A DNA stretch of 64,000 bases from positions 57,619,478 through 57,683,477 of the forward strand of contig OZ007571.1 of assembly GCA_963931925.1 (NCBI GenBank). Reading direction: 5' to 3'. A program made the translations under genes and the position numbers. This DNA comes from Onchidella celtica (lineage: Eukaryota > Mollusca > Gastropoda > Systellommatophora > Onchidiidae). Shown in pieces: positions 48,966-62,177 of the stretch; position 1 is the stretch's first letter; every line of letters begins with the position of its first letter. The notes below the pieces were generated by a model. The model was not told where the DNA came from, searched no databases, and saw only the letters and a program-made list of their open reading frames with translations.

Positions 48966-49218
48966 GTCTATCCTGTCACCACCGGAGAGCCGATCTCCCA
49001 GTTTGAACGAATTTCGCTTGTCACCTTTATGTAAAAGGGAACGAGCATCAACAATCCACGAAGTTCGCTCCAGTAAATGGAGCAAACCAAAGACGCTTTC
49101 GCCTAGTGACGTGAAGCTTCACCGGCTCACTGACACGAAACAGCCAGCCAAATTCAACGATGTTAAATTGAACCTTCCCGCAAATTTCCACATCGTGGAC
49201 GAGGACGATGTTTTATGA
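48966..49218 (+). CDS. Membrane protein gene, exon d (C-terminus)
   Basis: The acceptor is TTTTGTTGATCATCAG (AG at 48964-48965). The exon's first base G completes AG+G (Arg) from exon c, so the frame is kept. It encodes 83 more residues: SILSPPES, another SPSLNEFR copy of the exon c motif, KRERASTIHEVR, and a C-terminus ending VDEDDVL before TGA at 49216-49218. The repeated motif on both sides of the splice joint supports the model. The last residues, D-V-L, fit a class III PDZ-ligand pattern (acidic residue at -2, hydrophobic at 0), which is an inference. Total recognised protein is 346 residues; the N-terminus lies in unseen upstream exon(s). Confidence 0.78.
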
Positions 49219-49301
49219 CGAGAAACACCCACTGATGTCAACACACAGTTGAATGCATGGGTATGATTTGTAAATATACCTCAGCTTTTTCCCGAGCAGC
49301 A

Positions 49302-49570
49302 ATTGTTTTCCAGTGACCCAGCTCAGTAAAGTTGCATAGCGAAGCTGTTTTCCAGTGACCCAGCTTAGACAGGTTGTACAGAGAGGTTGTTTTCTTGTGA
49401 CTCCGCATAGTCCAGTTGTACAGCGACGCTGTTTTCCAGTGACCCAGCTTAGCCAAGTTGTACAGGGAGGCTGTTTTCTAGTGACTCGGCATAGTCCAGT
49501 TGTACAGCGACGCTGTTTTCCAGTAACCCAGCTTAGTCAAGTTGTACAGGGAGGCTGTTTTCTAGTGAAC
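49302..49570 (+). repeat. 42-bp minisatellite with 84-bp higher-order pattern, downstream of the stop
   Basis: Units begin (G)CTGTTTTCCAGTGACCCAG at 49302, 49344, 49386, 49428, 49470, 49512 and 49554, exactly 42 bases apart. The last five alternate between two types (GTGACCCAGCTTAG then GTGACTC.GCATAGTCCAG). As 42 is a multiple of 3, frames on both strands remain open, so the open frames here are not evidence of a gene. It starts 84 bases after the stop codon of exon d, probably in the 3' untranslated region. Confidence 0.93.
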
Positions 49571-49599
49571 CTGCGGGTCAAGCTGCACATCGACGGTAC

Positions 49600-51331
49600 T
49601 GGTACACCAATTCTGGAAGGGAGACAGACGTCAGGAGGATTTGAGAGAAGGAAGGGTTTGGCGGGAAACTTTTACTCTAGGATGCCTATCAATGCAAGTG
49701 TAATTTGTCAATATCATTTCACTTGACGCGACAGGAAAGTAGCATACCTTTCGTTGCCTGTATGTGCCTGGAAATAGGTGTTAACTCACCATAACATCTC
49801 AAAGAACAGGTACCAACTTTGTGAACTTTGTGAGGTGTATTCTGAAAGGAGACAAATAGAGCTTCAGATCCGGACCATCTCACTCAGCCCAGTCTGATGT
49901 AGTAATCAAATCTGATTTGAACTGAACTATTAAACGGATGAAAAGTGGACGGAGATGTAACTTTCAGCTTAAAAAAAGTTAATGATAGCCTTGCTTATAA
50001 TCCTGGAGAGTAGAGGGAACTGAATTCGTTGCCCTAACTACGTTCATTTCGAGAAGAGCAGTTTGTAGAGCATGCTGGATGATAGCAGTTTGTAATTCAG
50101 CTGCACTCACAGCTAGGATATTAGAATTAGAACATAATTATTAAGATGACCATTCTTGGAAATAGCTGGTGCATGGTAATTTTTCCTCATCCAGCTCAAC
50201 GCCATTATTTTCATGATGATCTGATTTTCTCTCGTGGCTGTGCTGCATAGAAACAGAAAGACTGTAAGAAAATAATAATTATTCTGTCATAGATCAGTCT
50301 GGCACAGATGAAAACATATTTATCACTGTCTCAGGAAGATACTTACAATAAAAGTTTCATATCTGCTGACTTCCCACTCTCACAGATAGAAATAGTGTAC
50401 GGTTTCCGTGCACCGTCTTGCTTAAATCAATTTTACTGTTATTTCACCATGGGACAAGACTGAGTCCATGAGCTGTTGTTAATGTTGTGTTTGGTGTTGT
50501 TACTCTGGTCGATATCATTTTCTAAATGGAACAACTGGATTAAAATTGTATCAGTTTTGTTTGCAAAATGATAACAAAGAACCACGAAAGTCTGTATTTC
50601 CTGTTGATTCTAAGTGTTGTAAGATTTGTCAAGCTCTCGGTAAAAGGGTCAGTATATCAGGGTAAAGAACTGCATAGTCCCATCCTGCCCTTGCGATTTC
50701 AGGTTTCTTCATATTCTCCCCCATTTTGAATTTGTCATATATGAATTTTCCACATCTCATACATTGGTATTATTGAAACAATTTATGAAACTCAAATCAT
50801 TTCTTTATTTGCACTCAAATTTGAAAAGGAAATCCTTATTTCAGTTGATCATAAAACTCTTTGAGAGTGTACAAGAGCACATTCTTTTCCAGTCTTGATG
50901 TACTTCTGAGACGGAAATCGCACCCCCCCCCTCGCTCCATGCCTTCCATGGCTAAAATTCCTCCCCTCGCGGAACCCTCTGTTTGAGATTCAGTGGGGTA
51001 AGTGACGCCTGAAGGCTTGTCCATCTCCAACAAACTGAAGGCCTAATACAAATTGTCTATCAGAGATTGAAGCATGTGAAGCCAATATGGAATTCCTTTA
51101 CTAACTCTGGATTTGTAAATCCTTCCCTTGTTGTAATGTTAACTTGTGTTTGCCTTATACTCCTTCCAGATGATGTGTGATTGATTATTTTTATTTACAT
51201 TCTGTATTGTGATTCTATGAGACATACCTGAAACCTATAGATAGTTGTTTGTTTGGGGGAAAATTAGATGGCTTAATGTAATTTATATGAGCGTTGGAGT
51301 AAATAATAAGAGATAGAGAGGGAGAGAGAGA

Positions 51332-51383
<52 letters not shown>

Positions 51384-53220
51384 TTGAGAGATTATGGTGT
51401 TTGTTCCTAATAGTGTGTAAGCATTCTAGGTAATATGCCTCAGGAGACATTTTTTTTAACCATAGCATTTCTCACTGCACCATTGAAACACTGAGTGGCA
51501 CAGTACATGTACATCCATTGGACAGTACAAGCATCGTAAGCACAAGGCATGGCGAAAGCAATTATCTCCAGCTTTATAGGTGCTGTCTGTGGACTAACAT
51601 GATGGAAGCTGTTTCAGGCCATCGTAGATTGTTATACTGAGATCATTGTGAAAAATACAGGCTACTGGACCACGAGGGGAGGGTGGGAGGGGGACCATAC
51701 TCATATAATAACAACTAACAACAAACAAAAAAAATGGATGAAAGTAAATATCATAGAAGGTTGGAGTGGGTTGACATATTTAAAGTACAACATTGTGGTC
51801 AAGGCCTCTGTGCTGATTCCGCCATTGATGGACCCTCGGGAAAGACATGTTAATGACGCAAGACCAATTTTCTGTAAATCTCCAAGAGCAGTTTAACCCT
51901 ATTTTGCATTCGGTTGGGGGATGTTATGATAAAGAGAGTGAGTGTCGGGGCTCTATCAGACCCCGAGTGTACAATAGGATTAATGTGAACAATACAGCAA
52001 GACTCATTCTAATGATTTCAATGATGCAAGACCAAAGTTCTCCAAATCTCCGAGGGTAGTTAAATGAAGGAGGTTTCATTCTTAATCTTTTTTGTGCTAG
52101 AGTTAACTTTCAACGACATTAAAACCTCTGTTAACATCGAAAGTTTGCAATGAAACTCAAACCAGTAAAAGTAGGAAGATAGGCCTATTTCTCATGTTAG
52201 GCTACTTGTTCTGTGCAATCATAATATTAGGTAGTCAAAAGTACTGGTCAATATCGTAGGCCAAATGATATCTTTTACAAGCAGGTTGCTGGAATGTTAG
52301 ATGCAATGCAGTAGTTAAAGTAGTAAGTAATAATTGTGCATATCAATTGGACTTTGCCCTTTGAAAGTTGTGAAACTTGAAAGAATATTAATTTTAATTG
52401 ACTATAAAAGCATCATAATTCTAGTCAAACGCCAGAACAGAGGAACTTATCTCATTTTCATAATGATAATGTACTCGTCGTGGAGATGTAATGTCTGTCA
52501 TGTTAGTTAGTCGTACAAATATCAGTTTGAAGTCTCTAGACATGCCCTGAAAAACGGACATTTCAAAATTGCATAGTCTAGTGATTAAATCCGCAGGACA
52601 AAAGCACTTCTTGCTTTTCATTAATGCGCATGCAATGCGTGGATCGGCAATTAAATATTATTATATCAATCATGTTATATTTTAAAAATGTTTAATAACT
52701 TGTGTGTTAAAAAAGATAATTATGTAATGTTCTCTGTGCTTTCACAGCATCACCTGCTTTGTTTCTTTGGATCCGTTGAATTTTCACGAAAAGCCTTCTA
52801 CGTGTTCATGTGTTGTGGCGGAGGCAGGTTTGTGTGTGGATGGGTCAGTTGAAGAGTGAGTAAAGGAATCCAAATAGTGAAAAAAGAAGGAGGAAAAGCA
52901 GGGAAAAAATAACAAAGAGGAAGTTTTTCTGAGAGAATGTGAAAAAAAACATGTTAATCATAAAGAAATAGAAAAACGAATGAAAGCAAAGTAGGGACAA
53001 AGAAATCATGAACAGGCTTGTAATTGTTCATAATGCCACTTGTAATTTGTCTCATTAAGAATTTATAATAGATGATGAGAAGGCCATTCCATGCATTTTG
53101 CATTGCATTGCATTCGTGAAGACACTGACTTATGTGAAACTGAATGGCAATTATAAATAGAGCCATTAATTCAAAGTGCATCTCAACACAATACTCAGAT
53201 CTGTCATGATTTTTCTTTTT
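49600..53220. other. Unassigned sequence, probably including the 3' untranslated region at its start
   Basis: No supportable gene. A candidate polyadenylation signal AATAAA lies at 50347-50352. A (GA)n tract lies at 51316-51379. Confidence 0.45.
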
Positions 53221-53231
53221 TTTGTGTTTTA

Positions 53232-53802
<571 letters not shown>

Positions 53803-54359
53803 TTTATAAATAATTCATTTTTAAAAAAAAATGTCAGGATGGAAGATTCTTAATTGTGGTCCAGGCAAATGCCACTTGTCCAACATTGTGTATTTAATTT
53901 TGTAGAAGCTACTTGCTTCATCCGGGTATGAGTGCGTGATATTGGAGTTTGCATTAAAACAGTCTGAATTCACTTACTCCGTGTGCCTTTGAATTGATTT
54001 GTGCTATGTGAGATGTTAGAAACTGGGAGATATAGGAAAAGAAAGGAGGCTTTCGTTTCGGAGGTAAAGTGAGAAACGGAGGAGGGGTGGGAGGGGGCTG
54101 TCACCAATCTTCTATCTAATTTTTGGTAGTCAGTGTTCTAAAAAAAAAATCTCATGTCAGGCGAAGATTTGTTTTCTGTGACAAAATGTATGAGTGCAGT
54201 GAATGCTTGTGAAAATGTAACCTTGAAAATTGTTTCAGGATAATTTTGGCACGACCTATCGCCCACGGCCTGTTTTAATATAATACAAGTATGACTGCAT
54301 TCTACCACGTAATTTGTCCAGTAAAGATTATATTCTATACTTTGAAATACTAACTACAA

Positions 54360-54617
54360 CATTATTTTAGGTAACTAACCTTGAATGCACATACAGGTTT
54401 CTCTTGTGGGCTTGTTGAAAAACGTGTTATTTTAGGTAACTAACCTTGTATGCACATACAGATTTCTCTTGTGGGCTTGTTGAAAAACGTATTATTTCAG
54501 GTAACTAACCTTGTATGCACATACAGAATTCTCTTGTGGGCTTGTTGAAAAACGTGTTATTTTAGGTAACTAACCTTGTGTGCACATACACTTGCCGGCT
54601 TGTTGAAAAATCTGTGT
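54360..54617 (+). repeat. 65-bp tandem repeat, about 3.9 copies
   Basis: AGGTAACTAACCTTG begins units at 54369, 54434, 54499 and 54564, exactly 65 bases apart. Each full unit carries TGCACATACAG and GGGCTTGTTGAAAAACGT. The last unit has lost about nine bases before CTTGTTG. Confidence 0.95.
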
Positions 54618-54634
54618 ATCCTGAGAGCTTAGGC

Positions 54635-55011
54635 CAGTGTCTCTCAACTATTTTTGTCCCACGCCTAACCTCAGTGTTAAAAAAAAAATATACGCCTCAC
54701 CATGACTGACCAAAATTAGCAGACAATAATTATATTATTATTAACAAATAATAAAAATTATATAATTATTCCGTATGAATACATTCAAAAGAAGTTTTAC
54801 CATTTCAGTCGTGCATTTGTTGAGTCGGTTGTTTTAGTCGAAACTAAACAAGGCAACCGCCAACACGACACAAACAAACAACAGTTTATCGATACAGTTA
54901 AGTTAAAATACGCTATGAAATTAACATTTCTCTAAAAAAAAAACGCCCCATTCTGAAGTCCCATGCTTAACAAAAATATGTGGGGCGTGGGCCCCACCTA
55001 GAGAAACGCTG
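54635..55011. mobile_element. hAT-like MITE, decayed
   Basis: The left end CAGTGTCTCTCAACTATTTT and the reverse complement of the right end CAGCGTTTCTCTAGGTGGGG form CAG-type TIRs. Flanking octamers GCTTAGGC and GCTTGGAT agree at 5 of 8. Internal CGCCCCATTCTGAAGTC recurs near 21345. Non-coding. Confidence 0.6.
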
Positions 55012-55019
55012 GCTTGGAT

Positions 55020-56580
55020 GGAACACTGGTCTCCACTATTGTTGTGATAAGTGCAAGTACCACATATCACCATATCATTAGCGATTGCATTTAATTGATA
55101 GTGGAAACGCTGTAGGGATTGTGCAACATTACCAGTTTTTACGTTAATAGACACCCTCTTGCTCTCCTGAATGCCAGCGGTTTTTATACGGTTAGAGGCA
55201 TTGTGTATGGAACGATCATTTCTACCATGCCACTCGTGATCTTTGACACTGCTGATACTAGGGTTTATACTGGTGTGATCTTTCATTACAACCATTGCCA
55301 TAACGATGTGATTTAATCAGAGATAATGTTGTTGTAGCTGGCATTGTTGGTAATGAAGATGTGTTGATAATGATGATGAGGAGAAGGTGCTGATGATGAT
55401 AATAGAAGCAATCAAGGTTCTTTCCCTTTGAACTGTTATTGTGAGGTGATGATTATGGTGACGACTTGTCGATGGTGATAAAAAAAAAGCGGCAGTTAGA
55501 CTATTGATAACGCTTTCTTTCTTTCTTTCTCTCTCTCTTTTTCTTTCTTTTTCTTTTTCTTTCTTTCTTTCTTTGTTTCCCTCTCCCTCCTTTTCTCTCT
55601 CTTACACTCTCTCTCCCGTTTTCTTTGCCCCCTCTCTCGTTCTCTCTCTCTCTCTATCCTCTCTCTCTCTCTCTGTCACGATAGTGTTAAAACACGTCGA
55701 ATTAAGATACATTTAGCAGAGACGTGGATGGCGTGACAACACTGGAAATGTTGTTTGATGCAGACACCAGCCATCTTACACCTTCCTGTATTCCGTCTTC
55801 AATCAGACTGTCCAGTTTTTTTTAAACATCACGCCAGTTTTCTCTTTGCCATATAATTCGTTCGTGTTCAGATGAAATATCTATTATCCCTTTCACACGT
55901 TCATGAACAAAGAACAGGGCTATTTTCTTATTTCACGCGTTGGCTTCATTCTTTGTCTTGGCCTATTCCAGACAGAGCAGGTCTGTTGAACTCAATGACA
56001 ATTGTGTCGTCAAATGCAAAAAACAACAAAGAAACAAACTCTCATTGATTCCTCTCCCATCAGCATTAGGAAAAACAAACGAACCATGCAATACATTTCG
56101 TCTAAGATTTGTTTGTTGACATGCTGTTTAAATTTTTCTGAAACACAATCAAATCATTCGTTTCCGAGTTTAGTTTTCTCTTTTCTCATCTTCTTATGGT
56201 ATTTTCTTGCTTTACGGCTCAAGGTAAAAGCCTACCACGCCAATCCGTAAATGAATCATCAATTACTTTGCAAAATGAAGCAATTTGCCATGTTATGAGC
56301 GTTTTTTTTTTTTTTTTCGTTCTTTTAGTTCATCTATTGTATCTACTTTTCATCATGCTAGCGGCTTGGTTTTAAATCTTCACCCTGTATATATTGTTTC
56401 GTTTTACTTCTCAATCTGTCCTCTCGTCTCTTAGATTGGTTTTTGACAAATTTTCTCTCTTTTCTAGCTCCCGTCCTTTTGATAACCCTACATCAATCAA
56501 GCTCTCTTCATTCCTTCCTTCTTTGTTCCATTGATATTTTAAACTCGTTTTCTCTGTCTTTTTCTTTATCGCCACCGTAG
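55020..56580. other. Unassigned sequence
   Basis: No supportable gene. Pyrimidine-rich tract (CTTT/CTCT) at 55512-55675. Confidence 0.5.
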
Positions 56581-56586
56581 TTCTGG

Positions 56587-56815
56587 TTTGTTCTATCCGC
56601 ATTTTCTGAAAAACTGGAGATCTTTTAGTATGTAGAAGTGGTGTAACAAATGCACACTTTGGCACTTGTAAAATGTTTTGTGGCACTTATCAAGCTGTTT
56701 CACAGTTCCGATTTATTCTAACTCCTTTTCTTAATGTCAATGCCGCAAAACGTTTAACGTGGCATTTCTCAACTGTGCAGAAAGTGTAGTTTGAATAAAC
56801 AAGAACTGATGTCGC
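56587..56815 (+). repeat. Dispersed repeat, copy 2
   Basis: Partner of 14608-14845, same orientation, with about 10-20% visible differences and small indels. Followed by a C run at 56829-56840. Confidence 0.7.
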
Positions 56816-57373
56816 ATTTTTTCTCCTGTTCCCCCCCCCCCTCTCCCCCCATCTAGCACTGCAGTCATAAGTTCTTCATCCCCCGCACACCCACATTTCT
56901 TCTCAGTGATAATAGAATTGATGACTTTCATCCCAGACACAGTTTGTTTCCACTTGTCTAGCAAATCCACTCTCCGCGAGTCCACGCTACCCCCTAAATT
57001 ATGGTTTTATCCGATATAATTTCGTCTTTTAGACTAGTGCCTTTTAATAGGTGTAAAGTATTCATAGACAGGAAAATACAGAATACACTTTAACATATAT
57101 CATACGTAAATATGGAGGACTCAAAAAAGCCCCTGAATGTAACATGTTTTTTCTAAAAAACACAGAAAACACACTCCTGAATTTAGTAACCTTAAAACTA
57201 AAAGGCAGCTCAGGCAGATAAATTTCTCTTTCAAAGCTTTAGAGAAAATCTATAAACGTGTGGATAATTAGCTTATGTATGTAGAGCTCACTGAGCAGGA
57301 TAGAAATTTACAATTTAGAGAAGAAAAAATGATGGATAAACAATTTTTTTTTTTTTTATTGGTGTTTGAAACA

Positions 57374-57465
57374 AAGTCAAAATATGGCAAGAAGAAAAAG
57401 TTGTATGTAACAAAGCCTCCTTTAAGAAATAATACCGAAAAGTTACAATAAAACGCAAAGAAAAA
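57374..57465 (+). repeat. Hairpin element copy 4, single arm
   Basis: CAAAGTCAAAATATGGCAAG, AAAAAGTTGTATGTAACAAA and AAGAAATAATACCGAAAAGT align with one arm of the hairpin family, diverged. The second arm is missing. Confidence 0.6.
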
Positions 57466-57640
57466 GGAACAGGAATCGGTTCTTCAGGAAAACAACAACA
57501 ACGACAAAGGATGGTAAACTGAATACGCACACACAAAAAAACAAGAAAACCGTATAATATAAAATATTTGTAGAATATTAAATCGATACCTCTACTTACA
57601 GACAGACAAACAAAAAGACAGACAGGCGGGCAGGCAGATC

Positions 57641-57726
<86 letters not shown>

Positions 57727-57745
57727 GAGATGATAGATAGATAGG

Positions 57746-57797
<52 letters not shown>

Positions 57798-57798
57798 G

Positions 57799-57829
<31 letters not shown>

Positions 57830-57838
57830 GAGATAGAG

Positions 57839-57917
<79 letters not shown>

Positions 57918-57922
57918 GAGAT

Positions 57923-58016
<94 letters not shown>

Positions 58017-58021
58017 GAGAT

Positions 58022-58099
<78 letters not shown>

Positions 58100-58104
58100 G
58101 AGAT

Positions 58105-58149
<45 letters not shown>

Positions 58150-58283
58150 CTATATAGATAGATAGATAGATAGATAGATAGATGGGTGGGTGGATGGATG
58201 GATGGGTGGATGGATGGATGGATGGATGATAGATAGATAGATAGATAGATAGATATAGATAGATAGGTAGATAGATATATAGA

Positions 58284-58339
<56 letters not shown>

Positions 58340-58360
58340 TAGACAGACAGACAGACAGAC

Positions 58361-58394
<34 letters not shown>

Positions 58395-58403
58395 GTAGAT
58401 AGA
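57641..58403 (+). repeat. Compound (GATA)n/(GACA)n array, about 760 bp
   Basis: A block of GATA followed by GACAGACAGACAGACAGAGA and GATGATAGATA is repeated four times with differing GATA lengths, starting near 57650, 57730, 57908 and 58022. Then come GGATG units at 58183-58228, more GATA, and a GACA run at 58300-58360. The Ser-Ile-Tyr-Leu frame on the minus strand is repeat translation. Confidence 0.97.
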
Positions 58404-58404
58404 A

Positions 58405-59470
58405 GAATGAAAACCCCAAGGGACACAACTGAGTAATTATTTGATTCGCCGTTAACTTTCAAGCTCGTCGCTACTTATCTCCCATATCTTACCGACTTTT
58501 TAAAAATTTTGAAAAGGCAAAAAGACAAAAATATTTTGGGATTGTGATTTTGAAAGTGTTCATGCTCATTCCAACTTGCATTCTTTTGTTTATCGGTCTA
58601 GCTTAGCCATTGGAAGATGCTGCAACTCTGTTGTCATTGATGCAATGGTACTCCATGAAATGAAAACGATGGGAAGCCACTCTAACTTACCTACGAACAT
58701 AAAAGATTGTTACGCATTTCTGGTGAAAAAATAAATATAAAGAAAAAACAACCATAAACAACAATTAGTTTTTACATTTAAAAGAAAAAATCCTCTTGTC
58801 AAAATGGTAAAAAATAATGGGGAGAAAATGATGCCTACCTACTTACAATAAAGATTTGTTAAGATCTTTTTGAGAAATTTATTTTTTCATGTGAATTATT
58901 TTGCACAGCTGAGAAAACCATTGTTTTTGCCTAGTTATATCGTTTACAACATTGCGTATTCAAACAGCTTGTGGTTATTTCTTTGAACTGAAGCTTTCAC
59001 ACAGATAAATGGCTAATTGACTGAGAATTAGTAAAAAGACAAAACCGATCTTTTTGGCTACAATTGCTCCGAATTAGTGAGACACACTTGTTTGTCTCGC
59101 CAGTTCTCGAGGTGCCCTTTAACCTTATAGTTCACATCTCACACTGACACAAAACACATGACTAAGTGTGACGCGGGCCTAATGTTATGTAGGAAATGTT
59201 TTGTTTTAAGCCTCATCACTATCGTTGTTAGGAAACTCTCACCGATTTTGATTACACTGGGTGTGGCTCTAAAAGAATACTCTGGTTAATTGTTTATTTT
59301 CAAACGCCGACAGGGCCCATCCCAAGCAACCTTGATCTACTTCTTAGACAACACCTGAGCTTTTTTTTTTTTTTCAGCATTTTATCTCTTTCCCTTCGAC
59401 ATGAAGTTGAACTCTGGGCCTGCAAAAAGAAAAAAAAACAACATTATTTGCTAATTCACACCAGAGAGTG
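58405..59470. other. Unassigned AT-rich sequence
   Basis: No supportable gene or repeat family. Confidence 0.5.
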
Positions 59471-59869
59471 GATTTCAACAGGGCCGGATTAAGAGTTTTA
59501 GGGACCTTAAGAACTAGAAAGATTCTGGTGCCCTCACAGACTGTGTATGTAATTCAATTACACCTATAAACAAAAATGAACCAGTAAAAAATGAAAAAAA
59601 GAAAGTCTTATACGCCAGAAAATACTTTCATGTTTTTCATTTATTGTGTGTGCCTGTGTGTGTGTGTGGGGGGGGGGGGGCTCTTATTTGGACCCTGGTT
59701 CAGCTGCACCATTTACACTCTTTCACCATAGTATGATCAATGGTAAATCTGGCAATGAAAAAAATTCTGCGGTGCTACCCCCCCCCCCCCCCCCCCTCAC
59801 CCCCCCCCCCCCCCCGATGCCTTAAGCGCGCTTGCTTTGCTTAATGGCTAATCCAGCCCTGGATTTCAA
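59471..59869 (+). mobile_element. hAT-like MITE, copy 2, perfect 8-bp duplication
   Basis: The element is 59479-59861 (383 bp), with GATTTCAA at 59471-59478 and 59862-59869. TIRs: CAGGGCCGGATTAAG and the reverse complement of the right end CAGGGCTGGATTAGCC. It carries two long C runs (59778-59796 and 59800-59815) and a G run near 59666. The C runs sit where copy 1 (47035, reversed) has its G run. No transposase coding. Confidence 0.9.
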
Positions 59870-60119
59870 AGTTTTCGGCTTGACACCATACACAATTTAA
59901 TCTTTGTGCCCGATGCAGAAACAAGACGATGAATAGTCATTCCCATTGGTAAACTAGTATAGGTGCTCTGGCGCAGTCGGCCATTTTCACAGTCAGGTAC
60001 TAAAAGGAGCACAGTACTGACAAAACAAAGCAGTTTTTTGTTGCTGTTTTTTTTTCGGGCTCAGATTGAGATGCAATTTGGTCTGTAACCAATGTGGGCA
60101 TGACCCCGTGAATTTTATG

Positions 60120-60271
60120 TTGAATACGAATAAATAGATGGATGAATAAATAAATTTTAAAAATGAATAAAGTTTTTTAAAAAATTGAATAAATAAATAA
60201 CTTTAAAAATGAATAAGTAAGTAGATGAGTAAATAAATACGCACATAAATAAGTATGTAAATCAATACAAG
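60120..60271 (+). repeat. AATA-rich low-complexity tract, left part
   Basis: Irregular GAATAAATAAAT and TAAGTAG motifs. The tract resumes at 60897-60970 after the solo LTR. Confidence 0.8.
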
Positions 60272-60896
60272 AATACTGTAACAGCTGAGGTTGTTCTAGC
60301 ACCTTATAGTAGGGGGGAGTTTGCTGATCTAACTACAACCCTTTAGAAAACGAAACTATTACAGCTGTAGAAAAAGTAAACACGAGATCCGACAATCGAT
60401 TAAATATATCAAAGTTTAATAACTGTACACTGAACAATAAAATACTAGGAAGGCACCAGCGAACAACTAAATATCCTACGCCACACGAGAAGAAAAACTC
60501 ACTTACTCACCAACCAACCACTTACATGGGCCTATATATATAGATATTTCTATAGAAAGTTCCCGAAATTAATCTAACCTTTGCCTTCGCCGGAAACACA
60601 CAAACTAACCAATCACGTATCAATACGTCACCAGGTTACATCACTCAAGGCCAAATCTGGCGTAAACATCTAATTCTACGACATTATCGAACGTCCAGGA
60701 ATATACTAATATTTACGAAAAGGGTCAACAACCGAGCGAGGAAAAAAACTACTCACTAGGAAGGGATGGTAAGGTCACGGAGTTCACTCTGGCGAACGTC
60801 AACAAAAAAAGGAAAAAGGAAGTGAACACATGCTCAGTCACCATTATGACAAGCAACGGGGGAGGGAAAGCGGTAGCCCGCAGATGCTACAAATAC
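60272..60896. mobile_element. Solo LTR with 5-bp duplication
   Basis: The insert 60277-60891 (615 bp) begins TGTAACAGC and ends GATGCTACA, the TG..CA termini of LTRs. It is flanked by AATAC on both sides (60272-60276 and 60892-60896). It interrupts an AATA-rich tract. There is no internal coding region, so it is probably the product of recombination between two LTRs. A TATATATATAG stretch at 60533-60543 could be its promoter; orientation is undecided, perhaps minus. Family not assigned. Confidence 0.82.
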
Positions 60897-60969
60897 ATCA
60901 ATAGGTAAATGAGTAAATGAATAGATCATTAAATGATTAAGTAGATAGATAAATACATAAGTAGATATG

Positions 60970-61780
60970 CCCTTCTATCTGTGGAGCAGCTTTCTGTTCG
61001 AACCTACATGAAGTCTTTTGAATCCTACAACTGTCAACTGAACTCTTACGTTGTCGGCCTTTCTTGAACCCCTAACTTGGGTCATTTCCTATCAAACTCA
61101 AACACATAGCAGTGTTATTTGTGAAACTTATGGAGGACAATCTCAACATATCAGAAAAAAACAACAACCCCAATGTGATTTATTAACTTCCAGTGATACT
61201 TTATGGGTACCACTGAAAAAGATACTTCATTCGACACTGCAGCACATCATCCGCTCCTTCACCATTAAATGAAGGAACATGCCTTTCAAATTCTATGCAT
61301 TTCTTACTGATTACATGTATCCAGATCATCATTATGCCGTCGCAATAAAAAAAAAAAAAGGCCTTGAAACATTTGAATTTACCAACGACTGGACTAATAA
61401 CATAAAGTTCTCTCAACAAATGCCCTCAGCTCACACTGCTGTATCATTCACCAGCCCTGCATAAACTTTCTCATTTTCCTTTCCTTTTTACATCACAGAG
61501 GTTGTATGGGCGTTGAGACTGTGGAATGTAATGAGTTATGTAGGCTCGATTAGTCGATCAACGTGCAAAAAGTTGTTGCAAGCTTTGTCTACTAGGCCTA
61601 TGTACGCACCAGACTAAGGAAACTTTGAAGGAACGCAAATTTTTCACCCTCCCTTTAGAGGACAAAGATAATGATTATTGCTTGCCATGTCTCCAGTTCT
61701 TTTACTACCCAATTCAAGGAAATTAAACCTTTCTTTTTGTTTTAAAGAAAATAATGTTTGCCTTCTGGAGACTAACAAAA
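60970..61780. other. Unassigned sequence
   Basis: No supportable gene. Frames at 61051-61464 show no motif. Confidence 0.5.
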
Positions 61781-61871
61781 GAGAGAGAGAGACAGAGAGA
61801 GAGAGAGACTGAGAGAGAGAGATATAATCATGGGACAGAAGGAAACTCTACCAGAGCGCCTACCAACAACC

Positions 61872-61933
<62 letters not shown>

Positions 61934-61942
61934 CAGAGAGGG
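61781..61942 (+). repeat. (GA)n tracts
   Basis: Two GA-rich tracts split by about 55 bases of unique sequence. Confidence 0.95.
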
Positions 61943-62061
61943 AGGTGAAGAGATAACGATTACACCACATTATTTTTGTGTCACGATTTCGATTAAATAA
62001 ACAAAATCGTGATGCAGGCCGAATCATGATTTTAGTGTACAAAATAATAAATTGCGGATCG

Positions 62062-62069
62062 TATAAAAG
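62062..62069 (+). promoter_or_regulatory. TATA box of the secreted-protein gene
   Basis: TATAAAAG lies 116 bases upstream of the ATG at 62178. Transcription would be expected to start around 62092-62098, giving an ~80-base 5' untranslated region. The match to the consensus is exact and its place just ahead of a signal-peptide exon supports it. Confidence 0.65.
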
Positions 62070-62177
62070 CAGAGGGTGATCAAGGCTTGAAACAGTACTA
62101 GACTTTGCTAGAAACGTTCTGCATATAGCTGAAAAATTTCTGCGCACTTGACTCTCACAGCAGTCTTCTTTGACAAA

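Noticed and set aside
49355..49726. 123-codon frame over the 42-bp minisatellite
   Set aside because: The period is a multiple of 3, so a chance open frame is extended through all copies, and the opposite strand is open too. No domain, start context or splice signal.
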